Assembly: GCA_029204225.1 (NCBI GenBank)
Contig: CM055109.1
Location: 39,190,844-39,254,843, forward strand
Origin: Diphasiastrum complanatum
Taxonomy: Eukaryota; Streptophyta; Lycopodiopsida; Lycopodiales; Lycopodiaceae
Length of the DNA stretch: 64,000 bases
Reading direction: 5' to 3'
Positions 9,300-22,089 of the stretch are shown one piece after another. The notes under the pieces are model-generated. The model had not been told where the DNA came from and ran no database searches. It saw only the letters and a list, made by a program, of their open reading frames with translations. Position 1 is the first letter of the stretch, and each line of letters opens with the position of its first letter. Position numbers and translations under genes: made by a program.

Positions 9300-12200
9300 G
9301 ACTCTTCCATCGAACCAGATGCTTGGTAATTATACGATTTCTCAATCGTTTAGTTTTTGTATCCAAGATCCTTCAGGGTTCAAGTCGAGACACACCCGAT
9401 AATTTATCAAACAGGTCCAATTGATCTCCAGAACCAAGATGCTTTCTTTCACGTCGGCTTACGTGAAATACCGGATGCACTTGAGATCCTTTCGGGAGTT
9501 CCAATTGGTAAGCTAAGGATTTGATCTTTTACAAGACCTAATATGGTCCTCTGTATTTAGGGGACAATTTGTAATGCTTGTCGGTACACATTCCACTAGA
9601 ATCCATCAAAATTCTTAATTATACCCATTCCCCCACTTGAGAGTCTCGCGGTGATCTTTTCATATTTGCTTAATGTCGGTCCTTATCTTGGGCACATTGG
9701 ACATTTTCACGAGCAATCAGTAGCATTTCCTGCATATCATATAGGAAACCTGCTACCTTTTGAAATCTGATCACACGAGTCTCTACCCAAATGAGTGATA
9801 TAGGTTCAAAACTTTACATAAGCATGCACGAGCTATAACCAGTAGCCAAATTCTTACTATAACTTAATCTCCATCAAGGATAACTTCCTCTCCGAGGAGA
9901 TTGCAATCAAAATGCAGATATCGTCTGATCTTTTGATCACACAGGTAATTCTTCTCTTAAACGATCAAGTATAACTAGAATTTGAACTATGATTCGTCAA
10001 TCATAATTCATCATATTCTTGTCCTATACTCAATAAAAGAATGTGATAACCTAATATATGCAACTACCAATGATTAGAAGAACTTTAAGCTCAGAGTCAT
10101 CTCTAGTTTAGCAAATACGGCCGATCAAAAGCGACCAATGAACTTCGAATTGTGATATTCATAATATCACTTGGTAATCCATAAAGCCTAAACAGATACT
10201 TTATAACTACTTGGCCTTTACCCAAATAAACATAGTCGATTTGGTAAGATGATCAGTCATACCAAAATTTCACTATCTTGTTTATTCATCCGAGGTAATC
10301 TTACCATGAAGACAATCCTCTCAAGTATTATCCTAGGGTCCGAGTTATGATTCACCAATCCCAACTCTCTATATTCTCAAGACCATACCATAATATAAGA
10401 GTGCATCACAATTCTTAGAAAACACATGAGTTGTTCCAAAAAGTCCTTTCCAACAGGAAAGTTTCAGACTTTTCCAACTCACTTATGGTGCCTATCGAAG
10501 GATTGTAATCCAAAAAACGCCCTTACTTTAGCCATGACACAAAGTGTCATTCAAAAGTTAGGGTAGTATGTCTAGAATTTACTCTTAAGTTCTAATCTAC
10601 AATAACTTAAGATTTACCGGAACTTCATTACGTGAAGTTCTAACTTTTGGCAACCAACAACTATCCAACTTTCTTGAGTCTTCCAGGATAGCATTCTATA
10701 CTTTCCAATCGAGAAAGGAAAAGGCCAAAAGTTCCCATGTATTCTATGCACAAAACCCTTTAAATGAATCAAAACTTAACCCATAAAGGTTGCGACTTAT
10801 AAGCAACACATTTCAACAACAATATTTATAAGTAGGATCATATTGTTGAATTCAACAACCAACTCATAAGTAGCACTCCTGACTCGGTTATCTGTATCAG
10901 ATTTAGAAAATATTTAAATGTGTAGGTGTGGTACCAAAAAACCACATTTAATCTGATTCTAAATCTATTCTAGGTCAATAAGCAATTCTCAAGGAGAAAT
11001 TACTATAACCTAGCAAGAAATTGTCTCTACACAACTTTCATCAATATGCCTATGTATTAATGACTAGTTTATGCATGCAAATAACTTAGTCCAAGGAATC
11101 CTTTGTAGATCCACATGATTAAAAATTTGTACAAAAGGTTCTATGATCCCACAGAGATTCACTACATAGCATATCTCTACAAATATCTCCTGCTTTGTAC
11201 ACAATACTTTTCTAACTGAGAATCCTCTAACTTGGTTATTCTCTAAGAGAAATATTTCTCAACGAGTGACATTTCACATCCAATCGGAGATAAAAAGAAT
11301 ACATTGTTAGCATGCATTTCCTTCCTTGCATCAATCCACAGATCTCAGTCCTCACTAAGATCAAGTTAATTACCACCAACAAGAAACAAGTTTCAATAAA
11401 CCACCATCTTGCAGTAGAATTCCCTAGTTCTGACACAAATCAATCGAACTTGTAATCAACAACTCTTCTACTACAAGAGTTTCTTCTAATTTCCTCCACT
11501 TACATTTTCAAACCAGATATCCACTATAGTCCTTAAAGGATTTCTGTAATATCTAAATATCCTATCGTTTCTGATTTTTGAAAACAGGTCCATCATTTAT
11601 TCATATAACAGATTCCTCCTGGAATCTATGATAGATGTTTCTCCTTGATAATTCTCTTTTCTTCTCCCCCTTTTAACAGGAAACACCACGAGAAAAAACA
11701 TGAAGTAATCTGTAAATCAGAAAAAAGGACTTTTTGAAGATTTAAGTAATGAAAACAATTCAAAAAATGCTTCGATTAACCATTTCTGTGAGATCGTCCA
11801 AGGTCAACGGGTAATAAGAATTACCTTGCAAGGAATTACAAGAAAACGGGTTAATTAATGTTTTAAGAAATTCACCAATATATCTTTTAAAAAGAAATAG
11901 TTTGTCGGGTTTTCGGTTTTGTAAATTTGAGATACCAAAAGGGGTCATGACCAATATCTCAAATTTCCGACAAAACACCCGTCTTATGACCCATAGTATT
12001 TGGCATCAAGTAGATTTACAACCTTACTATGGTCAACTGATCCAGTTAGTTTCAAATCTTCAATTTGGAATCGCTTGCGTCCCATACCACAGGCGCTTCC
12101 TCCATGAAAGCCCTCCACTTCCTGATCAAAGTGTCACAAAAAATAATTACAAGTATAATTAGTTCTCGAGAATTATTTACAGATTTCAACTTCATAAAAC

Positions 12201-12717
12201 ACTTTCCAATTCATATTTTCTTTTGCTCCTTTTCATAATCTCTACAGTCACTAAAAGGATAGTAGGTTTTGTCCTAACATGCCTTGAGTGACAAATTTAG
12301 AAATGGGAAAGAATGAGTCTGCTTTTTCTTGTTCTTATATCATACTATGTTGGTATGCTCCAGCTTCAAGCACATCAAGAAGACAACTTTAGTCGTTTCA
12401 TTTTAGTCTTTCCATCTTAGGATTTTGGGTCGTTTGGTCGTGCCCGTTTTTGGAAAAATAAAAATAAAAATGACACCTTGGTCAAAAAAATCCAAGAATT
12501 CTCGCTTGCCCATTGCAGTTAATAAGCGAATATGCATTTCGTCAAATGTGAAAAAAAAAAACCTTATGGAATTCCTCCAGGAATTTAGGCCAGTCACCAA
12601 GAATCCTTTTCTAAGCATGCCATTCACAAGCAACACAAGGGAAACGGATGGTGGACAATCCAACCCAACCAAACCTAGATCGAACATATCTAGCCCCCAA
12701 GCTATGGATCAATCACA
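9300..12717. other. Non-coding repeat-family sequence between the D1 repeats
   Basis: About 3.4 kb with no recognisable protein domain in any frame. Segments from about 9,950 to 11,700 share order and sequence with about 13,980-15,600, for example the AATGTGTAGGTGT motif at 10,918 and 14,648 and the GTAGATCCA block near 11,106 and 14,849. A long non-coding interior between LTR-like repeats would fit a LARD-type non-autonomous element. This is inference. Confidence 0.5.
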
Positions 12718-13073
12718 AAGAGGAATGAGGCTTCACACCAGCAGCATACGGCTACCAGTCATGCAATCAAGCATACACTAGTGAGAGCCCAATAGGTATA
12801 CTTATATCCTCCAAGGCCCATGCACCACTAGTAGTGCACTGTGACACCTCACTGGACACCTCTACAGCCTATCTAGGCCACATCATCCAGTTCCTCAATG
12901 ACTCACTGATAGACCCATACAAATCCATCATCATGAGTTTAGGCCTATAACCATTAAGTATGACCCTATACAAATAAGGGCCCCAAATCCCTTATAGTCA
13001 CAATTAATTTATGGGTTGTTGGTCTATTGATCTCTAGCATGGACACGCTACTCGAGACTAGTCATGGGCATGA
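12718..13073 (-). repeat. Direct repeat D1, right copy; candidate LTR
   Basis: About 92 percent identical by eye to 2938-3290 in the same orientation, ending on the plus strand in GGGCATGACA. Sequence to the right (GATGGGCC) is not purine-rich on the minus strand, in contrast to the left copy, consistent with this copy being the outer 5' LTR of a minus-strand element. Primer binding site not found. Confidence 0.55.
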
Positions 13074-13080
13074 CAGATGG

Positions 13081-13400
13081 GCCTGTCACATGCAATGAAT
13101 TTTCAAATTTCTACAAGACATGGCATAGAATACAAAAAAATTTACAACAAGCTGCTCACCACAATTGAATGAATTGGTTGAGAGAAATTTACAACAAGTT
13201 GCTCACCACAATTGGTTGAGAGAAACAATCAAACTTTCATAGAGTGTGGAAAGTGCATAGCCCATGCTTCACTCCCTAAACATTTTTGGGCAGAAGCAAT
13301 GGCTTCAACAATCTATTTACAAAACAGATACATTACCAAAGCTTTGGGAAATAAAACCTCTGATAAAATTTGGATAGGCTCTCTCTATATTTGATGCATT
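13081..13400 (+). pseudogene. Copia integrase fragment
   Basis: The plus-strand translation at 13,212-13,394 reads VERNNQTF, HASLPKHFWAEA and YLQNRYITKAL, the region around the last catalytic Glu of a copia integrase core. Just upstream, 13,138-13,222 contains a 47/38 bp imperfect tandem duplication (AAATTTACAACAAGYTGCTC) that breaks the frame. Both ends of the integrase are missing. Closest relative in the window is the fragment at 16,243-16,690. Confidence 0.8.
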
Positions 13401-13469
13401 GCTTTTTCTCCAATTCCTATTGAGTTAAGAAATGAATTAGATGCTACAAACAGTAAATTGATTTTTGAG

Positions 13470-13911
13470 AATCCTCTTCTTTAACTCATCATCTACTGGA
13501 ATTTTTTTCATTCCGAAATAGTAACCCACCTCAGATAAAGAACTATTGCGCTATCTTCTTATCTTTCCTAGGAACCTGAGACTGTGAGTAAATCTCTATT
13601 CCATTCTCATTTTTTCCTGTCTCCACCATCTTCCATATGGGACCAAAATGAGAATCCGATTCACACCTCCCTCTCAGTGAAAGATATAGATCAGTGAAAA
13701 CTTGGATGAATGAAAGTTCATTTAGTTCACCAATCCGACTAAGCGCATCCGCAATTTGATTAGAGCTGCCCTTGACATATCGGATCTCATGATCAAATTC
13801 CTGCATAAGCTTAGTCCAGCGAGCTTTACGACCTCTCAGATCATTCTGATTACAAAAGTACTTTAGATGCTGGTGATCTGTATACACTAAACCATCCATT
13901 AAGGTAAGCAA
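13470..13911 (-). pseudogene. Ty3/gypsy RNase H and integrase-start fragment
   Basis: The minus-strand frame of 122 codons contains YTDHQHLKYF, the RARWTKLMQEFDHEIRY-type block and ADALSR, hallmarks of gypsy RNase H, then a tether region ending in VPRKDKK. It matches the plus-strand gypsy remnant near 29,830-30,270 closely (HFGPIW, GKNENGIEI), so both derive from one family. Sequence similarity continues to about 13,470 past a stop. Reverse transcriptase, which should precede it, is absent: non-coding sequence starts at 13,912. Confidence 0.88.
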
Positions 13912-13959
13912 ATTTCTTATAGGTAACCAATTACCTAATGAAAATGCTTGTGAGATCCA

Positions 13960-16200
13960 TACAATCTCAAGTACGCACTGAAGTAAAGAGATTTAGAGTT
14001 CCACTAACAGATCTAAATCCTTGACTCTCCCAATTGATCAATAATTACTCATTCTTATGATTTGTCAATCATAATTTACAGGATTCCAAAACCATACTTA
14101 ATCATTAAAAAATACTGGAGCATATGAACAACATACAACTCAGAAAATATAAGAATCATTTTGAAATCTTTTCCACAAAGAAAATCATTGGATTCCAAGA
14201 ATATTCTTTCAAACCAGTTATAAATTATGAGTTCCAAATTCTACAATCAACCAGGATATAAAGACCATTACAACATTCATCTTTAACAACATAAAAACTT
14301 TATAAAATCTCCTAGAACAACATCTAGAGACTACGAAGTTCTGCTGAATTCCAAAAATTCAGTTTACCATTCTTGGAACCATTAGGATCCGGTATCCAAT
14401 TGAGCTCACAGAGATACTATCACTAATGAATCAAGTCTAAAATACTCATCCAAGAATTTCGTATATCCTACGCACACAATTTCATGATGAATCCAAATGA
14501 CTCATAGATTCTGTGTCTTACAAGCAATACACACAAAACAAACAGTTTCTGATAAATTCGCTTCACACTGTCCGTTTTACCAATTAACTTTCACAGGAGT
14601 AAATCAACTACTCAAGCTAATTGCCCATGATTTAGAAATCTTGAATGTGTAGGTGTAGCTCTTCATTGTACATGTACAACCCCACATTTAGATCCATATC
14701 CAAATCAGCTTAAGTGAGCTTATAGATCTATCGGAACAAATCTGTTAACTCTACAAGTAATTGTCTAATACAATACTTGATCCAATGGCTATGTTTAGAA
14801 CTAGGTTAAGTGCACCAGATAACCTTAGTAACCAAGAATACATAGTAGATCCAAACAAGATTAATCATGCACATATGAGGATAATCTCACTATGACCAAG
14901 TACATAAACACATATGTCCTTATCAGGTAGATTCCTTCAAAATCCACTTATATTACTCACATATTTCACTGAGAATCTTGTAACTCTGCTAGTAAAGAAA
15001 ACTCTATTTCATATGAGTAAATAGCATATCTGGGAAATCTCTGAAGTGAATAATTCCACATCACAAGTTTTTCAACCATCCTACTTTTACCAACAAAATT
15101 TCTTCAACCAATCAGCCCTTAAGATCTTAGTGTACAAACCAAGATTAGGCTGACTCATACAGGTATCTTTGGACATAAGGTTTAGATTTTCAATCAATGT
15201 AATCTTAAATTAATCTTTACCACCACTATCCATGATCATGAATATCTAATAGCTCAAATCCCAATCCTCTAGTTCCAGATTATTCAAAACAATCACTAGA
15301 GATTTCTTCTATTCCCACTTGGATAGTTCCACTATTGCACAAATACTGGATTCCACAACAGAAATCTATGCAGTTGGTTGATCCCATGAAAGTCTTATTC
15401 CTATCATTTTCTTCTTTACCTATTAAAAAAAATTCCATAATTTCGATTAAAAAGTTCTCAGGAGACAACGTATAAGATATCGAAGATTTGAAAGAAAAAA
15501 AAATTAGTAATGAGTATCCAATACTATTACAACCAAACTTTTTCTTCAAAATCATAAAAATTTTTATCGCGAGTGATAGAAACATTACTCTCAATAATCA
15601 ACTATCAAATAGAGATAATCATTTGGGCTCAGGAAGTCTAAATTCCAATAAATTAGTTGAAAACATCAATTGATTTTGAGCTATATTAATGATTATCTAA
15701 CCATCCTATATCCAAACACAGAATCCAATCTTCAAAAAGATCTTTAATCGTATTATCCGATAATCCAGAGATCTTAAAACCTCCATCTGGATTTTGAATA
15801 CCAAATATGCACATATCTATTCCACCAAGTATTGGAGTACCCCCATATTTGTTTCTAATGGACCACAATAATTCATTGACAAAATTGTGATTTAACAAGA
15901 ATCTATACATGGTTTTACCATCACATATAACAACCCATCTGGTTGGTACTATCATTCCCAAATTCCTACCATCTGAGAGTTTCAACTCTTAGGAATTAGG
16001 CTCTTTACATTACAAATGTGAACCAAGTGTCATTCTCATTTCATGTCACAATTTCCAATAACAAATATGATCAAATCATGGTCCTATAGATATTTGATAT
16101 AAATTCAACACAACCACATTTACCTCCTTAGGTGTCTCATTTTCTTCTTCCCTTGGTCACCCGAAAAATTTCATCAACGAAGGCACCGAAACTCCTTTGA
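13960..16200. other. Second copy of the 9.9-11.7 kb non-coding family, then unrecognised sequence
   Basis: From about 13,980 to 15,600 the sequence is a diverged, colinear relative of about 9,950-11,700. No coding domain is seen. From 15,600 to 16,200 I recognise nothing; short frames on both strands look random. Confidence 0.5.
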
Positions 16201-16242
16201 CACTCAAGTAAATGCTAGGTTACTACCCTTTTGACTACACTA

Positions 16243-16690
16243 TCATATTCTCCAAGCGATTCAAGGCATCTATAGAAAATCAGACCCAGAGAACAATCAA
16301 AGCTATACGTTCTGATGGAGGGGCAGAATATATCTCCACCGAGTTCAAGGAATTCTGCAAGGCTTGTGGAAGACATCAACGATTCACCACTAGCTACTTT
16401 CCTCAGTCCAATGGAGTAGCAGAGAAGAAAAATCGGACACTTATTGAGAGTGCCAAGGGCATGACGGCCCATGCTTCTCTTCCAAAGAGATTTTGGACAG
16501 AAGTTGTTACTACAGCTGTCTACCTACAAAATCGATCCATCACTACATCTTTGAAGATCTGAGAAATAAACTAGATAAAAAAAACAAAAAATCAATTTTC
16601 ATTGGCTATTCCCCAGATCACAAGGCATACAAACTCTACAACCTAGAAAATCAGAAGACTTTCACGAGCAAGGATGAAGTTGCCCGAACC
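16243..16690 (+). pseudogene. Copia integrase core fragment
   Basis: The frame contains AIRSDGGAEY (second catalytic Asp), FPQSNGVAEKKNRTL (catalytic Glu) and LPKRFWTE. After YLQNRSITTSL about 60 codons usually found here are deleted, and the integrase C-terminal block (IFIGYSPDHKAYKLYN) resumes in another frame, ending FTSKDEV. Both sides are cut off. Decayed transposon fragment. Confidence 0.85.
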
Positions 16691-16859
16691 TAATGGAAAA
16701 ATCCATAAAATTTGGATCCGGGTTTTTTTTTTTTTAAATTCGATATTATTATCAAATATAGAGCTACCTCCAAATATTATGACCTATATTCCATTTATTC
16801 ACTTTAACAAGTATTTCAAAAACTTTAGCTTGCCCAATCCTAAAGTTCAAAATCATTTA

Positions 16860-17320
16860 GGATAAGCCTATTGGTGCAACGCCGAAGTCAAAAAGGAAGA
16901 ACCAAAAACACCATTTAACTTGATTTACTGGGAGTACCACTCCAGAGTTAAGTGGCTAAATAGCATAGTACCAAGAAATTGAATTTCTTACAGGTACATG
17001 TCTGAGAACCATACCACTACCATCATTTTGTCAAGATCGGTTTAAAAAAATTTCAGACCAATCATTACATCTTGACACAAAAACAACGGCACAAAAGTTC
17101 CACAAAAATTGGCTTACTAATAACTATCGATGTAACACACCAAAGTTAAAAAGCCTAAAACATGCATACTACCCATGGAGAAGAAAAAACCAAATTCCTC
17201 CTACCAAACTCGGGAAGCAACATCCAAATTCAAGGTTATAGCATTGATAACCGAGCACCAAGAAACCGAAATTCCTCTTTCAGGGTGCTAATAACTTAAA
17301 TTTTCCAAAACTTTGAAGTT
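16860..17320. repeat. Diverged local duplication
   Basis: A segment at about 16,875-17,000 (CCGAAGTCAAAAAGG ... ACCAAGAAATTGAATTTCTTACAGG) recurs in diverged form at about 17,130-17,285 (CCAAAGTTAAAAAGC ... ACCAAGAAACCGAAATTCCTC). No coding content recognised; noted by eye, so boundaries are approximate. Confidence 0.4.
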
Positions 17321-17584
17321 ACCAACATCAAGCACTTAAAAAACCTCGGTCAAACGGCATGCAACAAGCATTGATACAAATAGTCCCGCAATTTTACCAA
17401 TTGTTGACACTCATCATGCACTGATTCAACTTAACAGGCAAACCCATGCATGCCAAAAGCATAGACCCCAAATATTACACATGCACACATTGCAAAAAAA
17501 TCCTAAGGTTTGCATAAGGAAGAAAGGCCAGACGTTTTCTATAGTCATGCAACAGTCGCCAACAACATCGTGGGGAAGGAAGCC

Positions 17585-17725
<141 letters not shown>

Positions 17726-18144
17726 TATGCAAGCAAGAACTGCAACATTGCGCTTCTACTCGGCCCTCTACAGTGCTTCACCAGCTCGCATTCAAGCTTA
17801 CATCCTTTACAGAACCACCCATCAGTTTCACAACCAACAATTTCAAATTTCCAGATCAACAGCCCTAAATCCATTATTTACAGCATTGCTGCCACTCGGG
17901 ATCATAATTGAGATCAATCTGCTTCCAGTTGCGCTCCAGCCCAAGATTCCACATGCTTCATTCACACAGCACATGTATGTACTGATCACAAACTCTCATG
18001 GGAAAAGAGGTGAAGGTTGCACAATTAATTCTACTGGAGATCTGTTTACCAGATGCACCATTCAACTTAAATCCACAACAAGAGAGCGCGCTCAACAGCT
18101 CAAGAAGCTCCGGAAGGAAGGAGAAGCTAGATTGCCTTAGTTGT

Positions 18145-18240
18145 TTTCTATTATGAGTAGATCCACTATCCACTAAAATACTAACTTCATGTCCATTAAC
18201 AGTGCCTTTCAAACAAAATAAATCATTTGGCAAGAAAAAA
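18145..18240 (-). pseudogene. Short Ty3/gypsy protease fragment
   Basis: The minus-strand translation reads GTVNGHEVSILVDSGSTHN, the N-terminal strand and DSG active site of a gypsy retropepsin. The match ends right after the active site, where the next residues no longer fit. About 95 bp of transposon scrap. Confidence 0.75.
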
Positions 18241-18269
18241 AATTTGGAATATTTTTGGGACATGGCTTA

Positions 18270-18985
18270 TAAAGGCCCCCCTTTCGAAGAATTTTTCTAA
18301 AATTGTAAATTCTTTGAATCAGTTATAGTGCAATCTGGTGAGCTAACGCTAATCAAATTTTTTGTAGTTAACCAAACAAACTTGTAACTTGTCGATTTCA
18401 ACTATGTGTTTTAAAGTAACTATGATTTTGAAGCTGATTATTATATGCTTTTTGCAGTAGTTGCAAGATGTTACATTGAAATATTATTGTAACACCACAC
18501 TTGTACATGTTGTGATAAGAGTTGCTTCAACCACTACATTTTATAGACATATTAGAGCATTTTGAAGGTAACTCAAAGACATAACATACTTTTTTATTGA
18601 GATAACATACAATTATTATTACAATTTAAATCTAGAAATTATAATAATATTTGTAATATTATACACATTCACATGAAGATAAGACTTTTTTCAATAGCTA
18701 CACTAAGTATTAAGGTGACAATTAAACTTAGAATAATTTGCTACCTACATCACAACTGCGTTTACAAACTTCGAAAGAACTTGCATTAGAGAAAATATGG
18801 GCCCAAAGAGGGCTCTATAAGAAATGCCATGTAGGAGAGAGAAAAATAACTATAAAGTAATTAAAATATCATTTTCTATCTTCTTTACACATCTGCCCGC
18901 ACTACTTTCCATGTAAATGAATGCACCTTAGTTTAGTTACATCAAACTTCACTGGTGCTTAACCATAGTTAAAATATAATTTTTA
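18270..18985. other. AT-rich sequence with partial relatives at 22.75-22.9 kb
   Basis: Two short blocks, around 18,270-18,345 (ending TTATAGTGCAAT) and 18,575-18,680 (GAGATAACATACAATTAT), recur at about 22,830-22,900 and 22,755-22,825 in the same orientation but swapped order. No gene seen. Confidence 0.4.
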
Positions 18986-18987
18986 AA

Positions 18988-20519
18988 ATGCTGAAATATT
19001 CCCTCCCAATAGTTGGAAACACTCAAAAATTTGAATTAGGAGTGACAATTCTGAAACAAAGCCTACGCCATCTCTATCTACAGGGTCAGAAACAAGTGTT
19101 TAGCGTCATCTCTATCTCCAGTAGAGTTGTTAGCACCATCTCTAGCTTTGTTATTGTCATTGTGTTGTTTATTACTATACTATTGTACTGATGACAAAGC
19201 TTTATCATCTTCATGTGGATCTGTCACCAGAATATACTCCGCTCAGGACAAGAAATTCAAAGCAACCCAAATTGTCAACTTCTGATATGGTCCGATACAG
19301 GGAAGAAAAGCTAAATCATGTAGATTTATTGTCATCAGGAACATTGTATCATATTGATCTGTGTTCATTGCAACATCCAGGTTTTCATTCGGTGAGTCAG
19401 TTAATAATCTATATGTGTCATGGTGAAAATGGCCTTTTGGGTTACTGTGAGAATTTGATGCTCTATGGGAATGCACATTCAATGCAAAGAATACATTATT
19501 TGGAAGAGGAATCAAGGAAAATATCAAAGGAGTGCAAAGAAAAGTCTAGAAAGATGAAAACTTGTTTGGATGAAAATGAGATGCCCAAGAAGGAAATCCA
19601 AAGGTTGAAATCTTCTTTGCATCATTATACAACTAGTAATGATGAGATAAAAATTGCATTTCAATCCATGCGTATCTCATATTTGTCTCTTGTTAAAGAT
19701 ATGGATGTGCTCAACAGAAAGGTCCAAAGCAACAAGAGGAAAAGACTAGTAAACAAAGATATATGTGATCTATCATCCAGAGAAGGTCATAGAAAAAGAT
19801 GAATCTGTGCATTCAAGTAAGTTATAGCTTATTTGGTATTGAATATTGCTTGAACTTTTTGATTCATTCATAATCACTAATTTTGTTATTTATTCATTTC
19901 AACTTTTTGTTGATTTGCTTATTATATACTGCTATGAATACTATGACTGTCCTAATTTCTACTGACATTTTCATGAACATTATGTTTGCAATGCAGATCA
20001 GCATTGGTTGTTGAAGACCATTTGGCCGATGAGATTTCAATTGGAAACTCACTAGGCTCTATCTTGGTTTCTAAATCTATGAAATCAATGTTAAATAATA
20101 ACAAAATGAAAAAGATTAAGGCTTTAGTTACTGATAGCATTATGGATGAAGCTGGAAAAATATTAGACACTACATTGCTTCAGGGGGCGCTTTTCTAGCA
20201 TCGGTAGAGAAGCATATGCAACAATGTTTAAGATGATAAAGGAGGCATTTGCACAGGTAAATATTAAAAAGTTTCCAATCCCACGACCGTTTCATCTTTT
20301 TTTTTTTAAAAGGACATGTTAAACCAAGGTATGCGGACAATAGTTGGTAATCCATCTCATATCAATGAAGTGTATTGCTCGAAAGGAGAAAGTCTAGCTT
20401 ATAACAATTTCAACAATTTATTTATTGACATTAATCAGTTATTAACATTCATCATAAATTTTTATGGTATTACAAATGAGAATGTCAATAACAAGTTGAT
20501 ACAAGCCAGTAGGCTATAG
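18988..20519 (+). pseudogene. Decayed multi-exon gene remnant, coiled-coil protein, unknown family
   Basis: I do not recognise the family. Coding blocks with good splice signals can be read: one ending at a GTAAGT donor at 19,817, one at 19,997-20,256 (acceptor TGCAG, donor GTAAAT), and one from 20,313 (acceptor AAAAG). Phases agree across both introns. The first block is rich in Lys and Glu with a likely coiled coil (SRKISKECKEKSRKMKT, EIQRLKSSLHH). The second reads VVEDHLADEISIGNSLGS and FSSIGREAYATMFKMIKEAF. Decay: TGA at 19,800-19,802 and a one-base indel in a G run near 20,188. It is convergent with the remnant at 20,580-22,089. Confidence 0.5.
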
Positions 20520-20579
20520 ACACACAATAAAATTTTGTATATTAAATAAAAATATTTACAAAGTACAATTCAGTAGTAT

Positions 20580-22089
20580 CTACTCTACTTCCGATACTTT
20601 CTCCAATGAAAGTTGCAACTTAAAATCATGCAACAATTTTATTCTTTCGTATGGATCCAACAGCTCATAGTTTTCATGCTTACTCAGATCAACGTAAGCA
20701 GCATAAAATGCAAAATGAGATGATCTGAACACGGAATTCACTGGTCCATATCCTAAAATTTTAACCACAATAGTTTTTTTTACAAAAATTATTTTATGCA
20801 CCTTATTGAAATTATGTCCTCCAAGAAAATTAGACAGTGTCTTGATTGACATAATCATAGTCTCACCATGTTGATGAAATTTTGAATGGGCAACACTTAT
20901 CTCATTATTCTTGAAGAACTTCAGATAGTGCCCCAGTGCATGACCTCTTGAAAATTCTCCAGCAGAAGATCTCTGCCCTCCTTTGAAACTATTCATAAAA
21001 GATTGAGTGTTTATAGTTACTTACGGGTGAAAATGAATTTGAAGTCTGAAAGTACATCATCTTGTAGGAACAATAGTTCCCGCCTGATGTAGTTTAGACT
21101 CCAATTTTCTTTCATCTCAACACATGTCAAAACGACATCATTGTATATAATTTTAATATTTTTTTGTTTTGAATGTCCACTGGCGTCCAAGTCTTGATCG
21201 AGTGACACTCATTTATCTTTATTTTTTTTCCAGCTTTGATAATGGAAGCATAAGCTCAACGTTTGTTTTTCAATTTGATAACGGAAGCACATGGAAGACA
21301 TTTTAATTCTGCATTCTATTTCTCCATCTGATCTTTTGTCCCAGCCTTTATCCATAAGTTCAGATAATAAACTATCTGATAAATTTTTGCATACAAACAT
21401 TGTTGGGGTTTTGTGTACATTGACACTTGAAAAAAAATCCACAAATATATTTAAGGAAATAAACCAACTCAATCTGACTGTTTTTTATCTCGTGCTCATT
21501 TTTAAAGAATTTTTTACATCGTTATATATCTTGCAACCAAATGATTCTGAAACTCTAGCATCTGATGTAATTTATTCATCACTTTCAAAACTAGGTAATA
21601 GAATTGGTACTATTTGTCTAAATTTTTCTTTTGTATCAAAAATGTACATTGATTCATAAAAAAAAATCCCACTATCAGCTAGATCTTTTGTAGTTCTACC
21701 TCGATATTGCAGTTGTCCAATAGCAGTGTGAATAACATCTAACACACTTGCTAAAGATCCACTCGACTCCCATTCATTTATGTTGGATGTATATAAATCT
21801 GCAAGAGAAAAATGATCAGATTGGCAAGTTTACTATTAGATATTTATGAATGACAAAAATCTAAGTATCAAAAATATCAATACTCACAGTTGCTTTTTTT
21901 GTGATCCTGACAATTGAATCCTTGCACATATATCTCTGAATGCATATGTACATGTTAGACTAGAATTTCAGAAATAGATTTTCCTTCTGATGATTTTCTG
22001 AAATCCAAAATTTTGGCCTTCCAATAAGATCGAAATGATAGTTTTGACCTTTTTCTTTTTCGAAATGCTCCTCTTGATAATGGATACAT
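20580..22089 (-). pseudogene. Decayed multi-exon gene remnant, minus strand, unknown family
   Basis: Three likely exons: 22,089-21,888 (ATG, then SRGAFRKRKRSKLSF; donor GTGAGT), 21,798-21,021 (acceptor TTGCAG; donor GTAACT) and 20,988-20,580 (acceptor AATAG). Reading phase is kept across the introns. The protein would include CRIKMSSMCFRYQIEKQ, VVLTCVEMKENWSLNYIRREL and FKGGQRSS, with evenly mixed composition typical of a real globular protein. Decay: TAA in exon 1 at 21,957-21,955, several stops in exon 2 (one just before 21,208), and a frameshift at the A run near 21,660. Function unknown. It may be a gene fragment carried by a transposon or an old local pseudogene. Confidence 0.5.

Noticed and set aside
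12403-12781. Overlapping frames on both strands near the right D1 repeat
   Set aside because: Neither strand shows a known motif; openness on both strands with A runs is likely chance.
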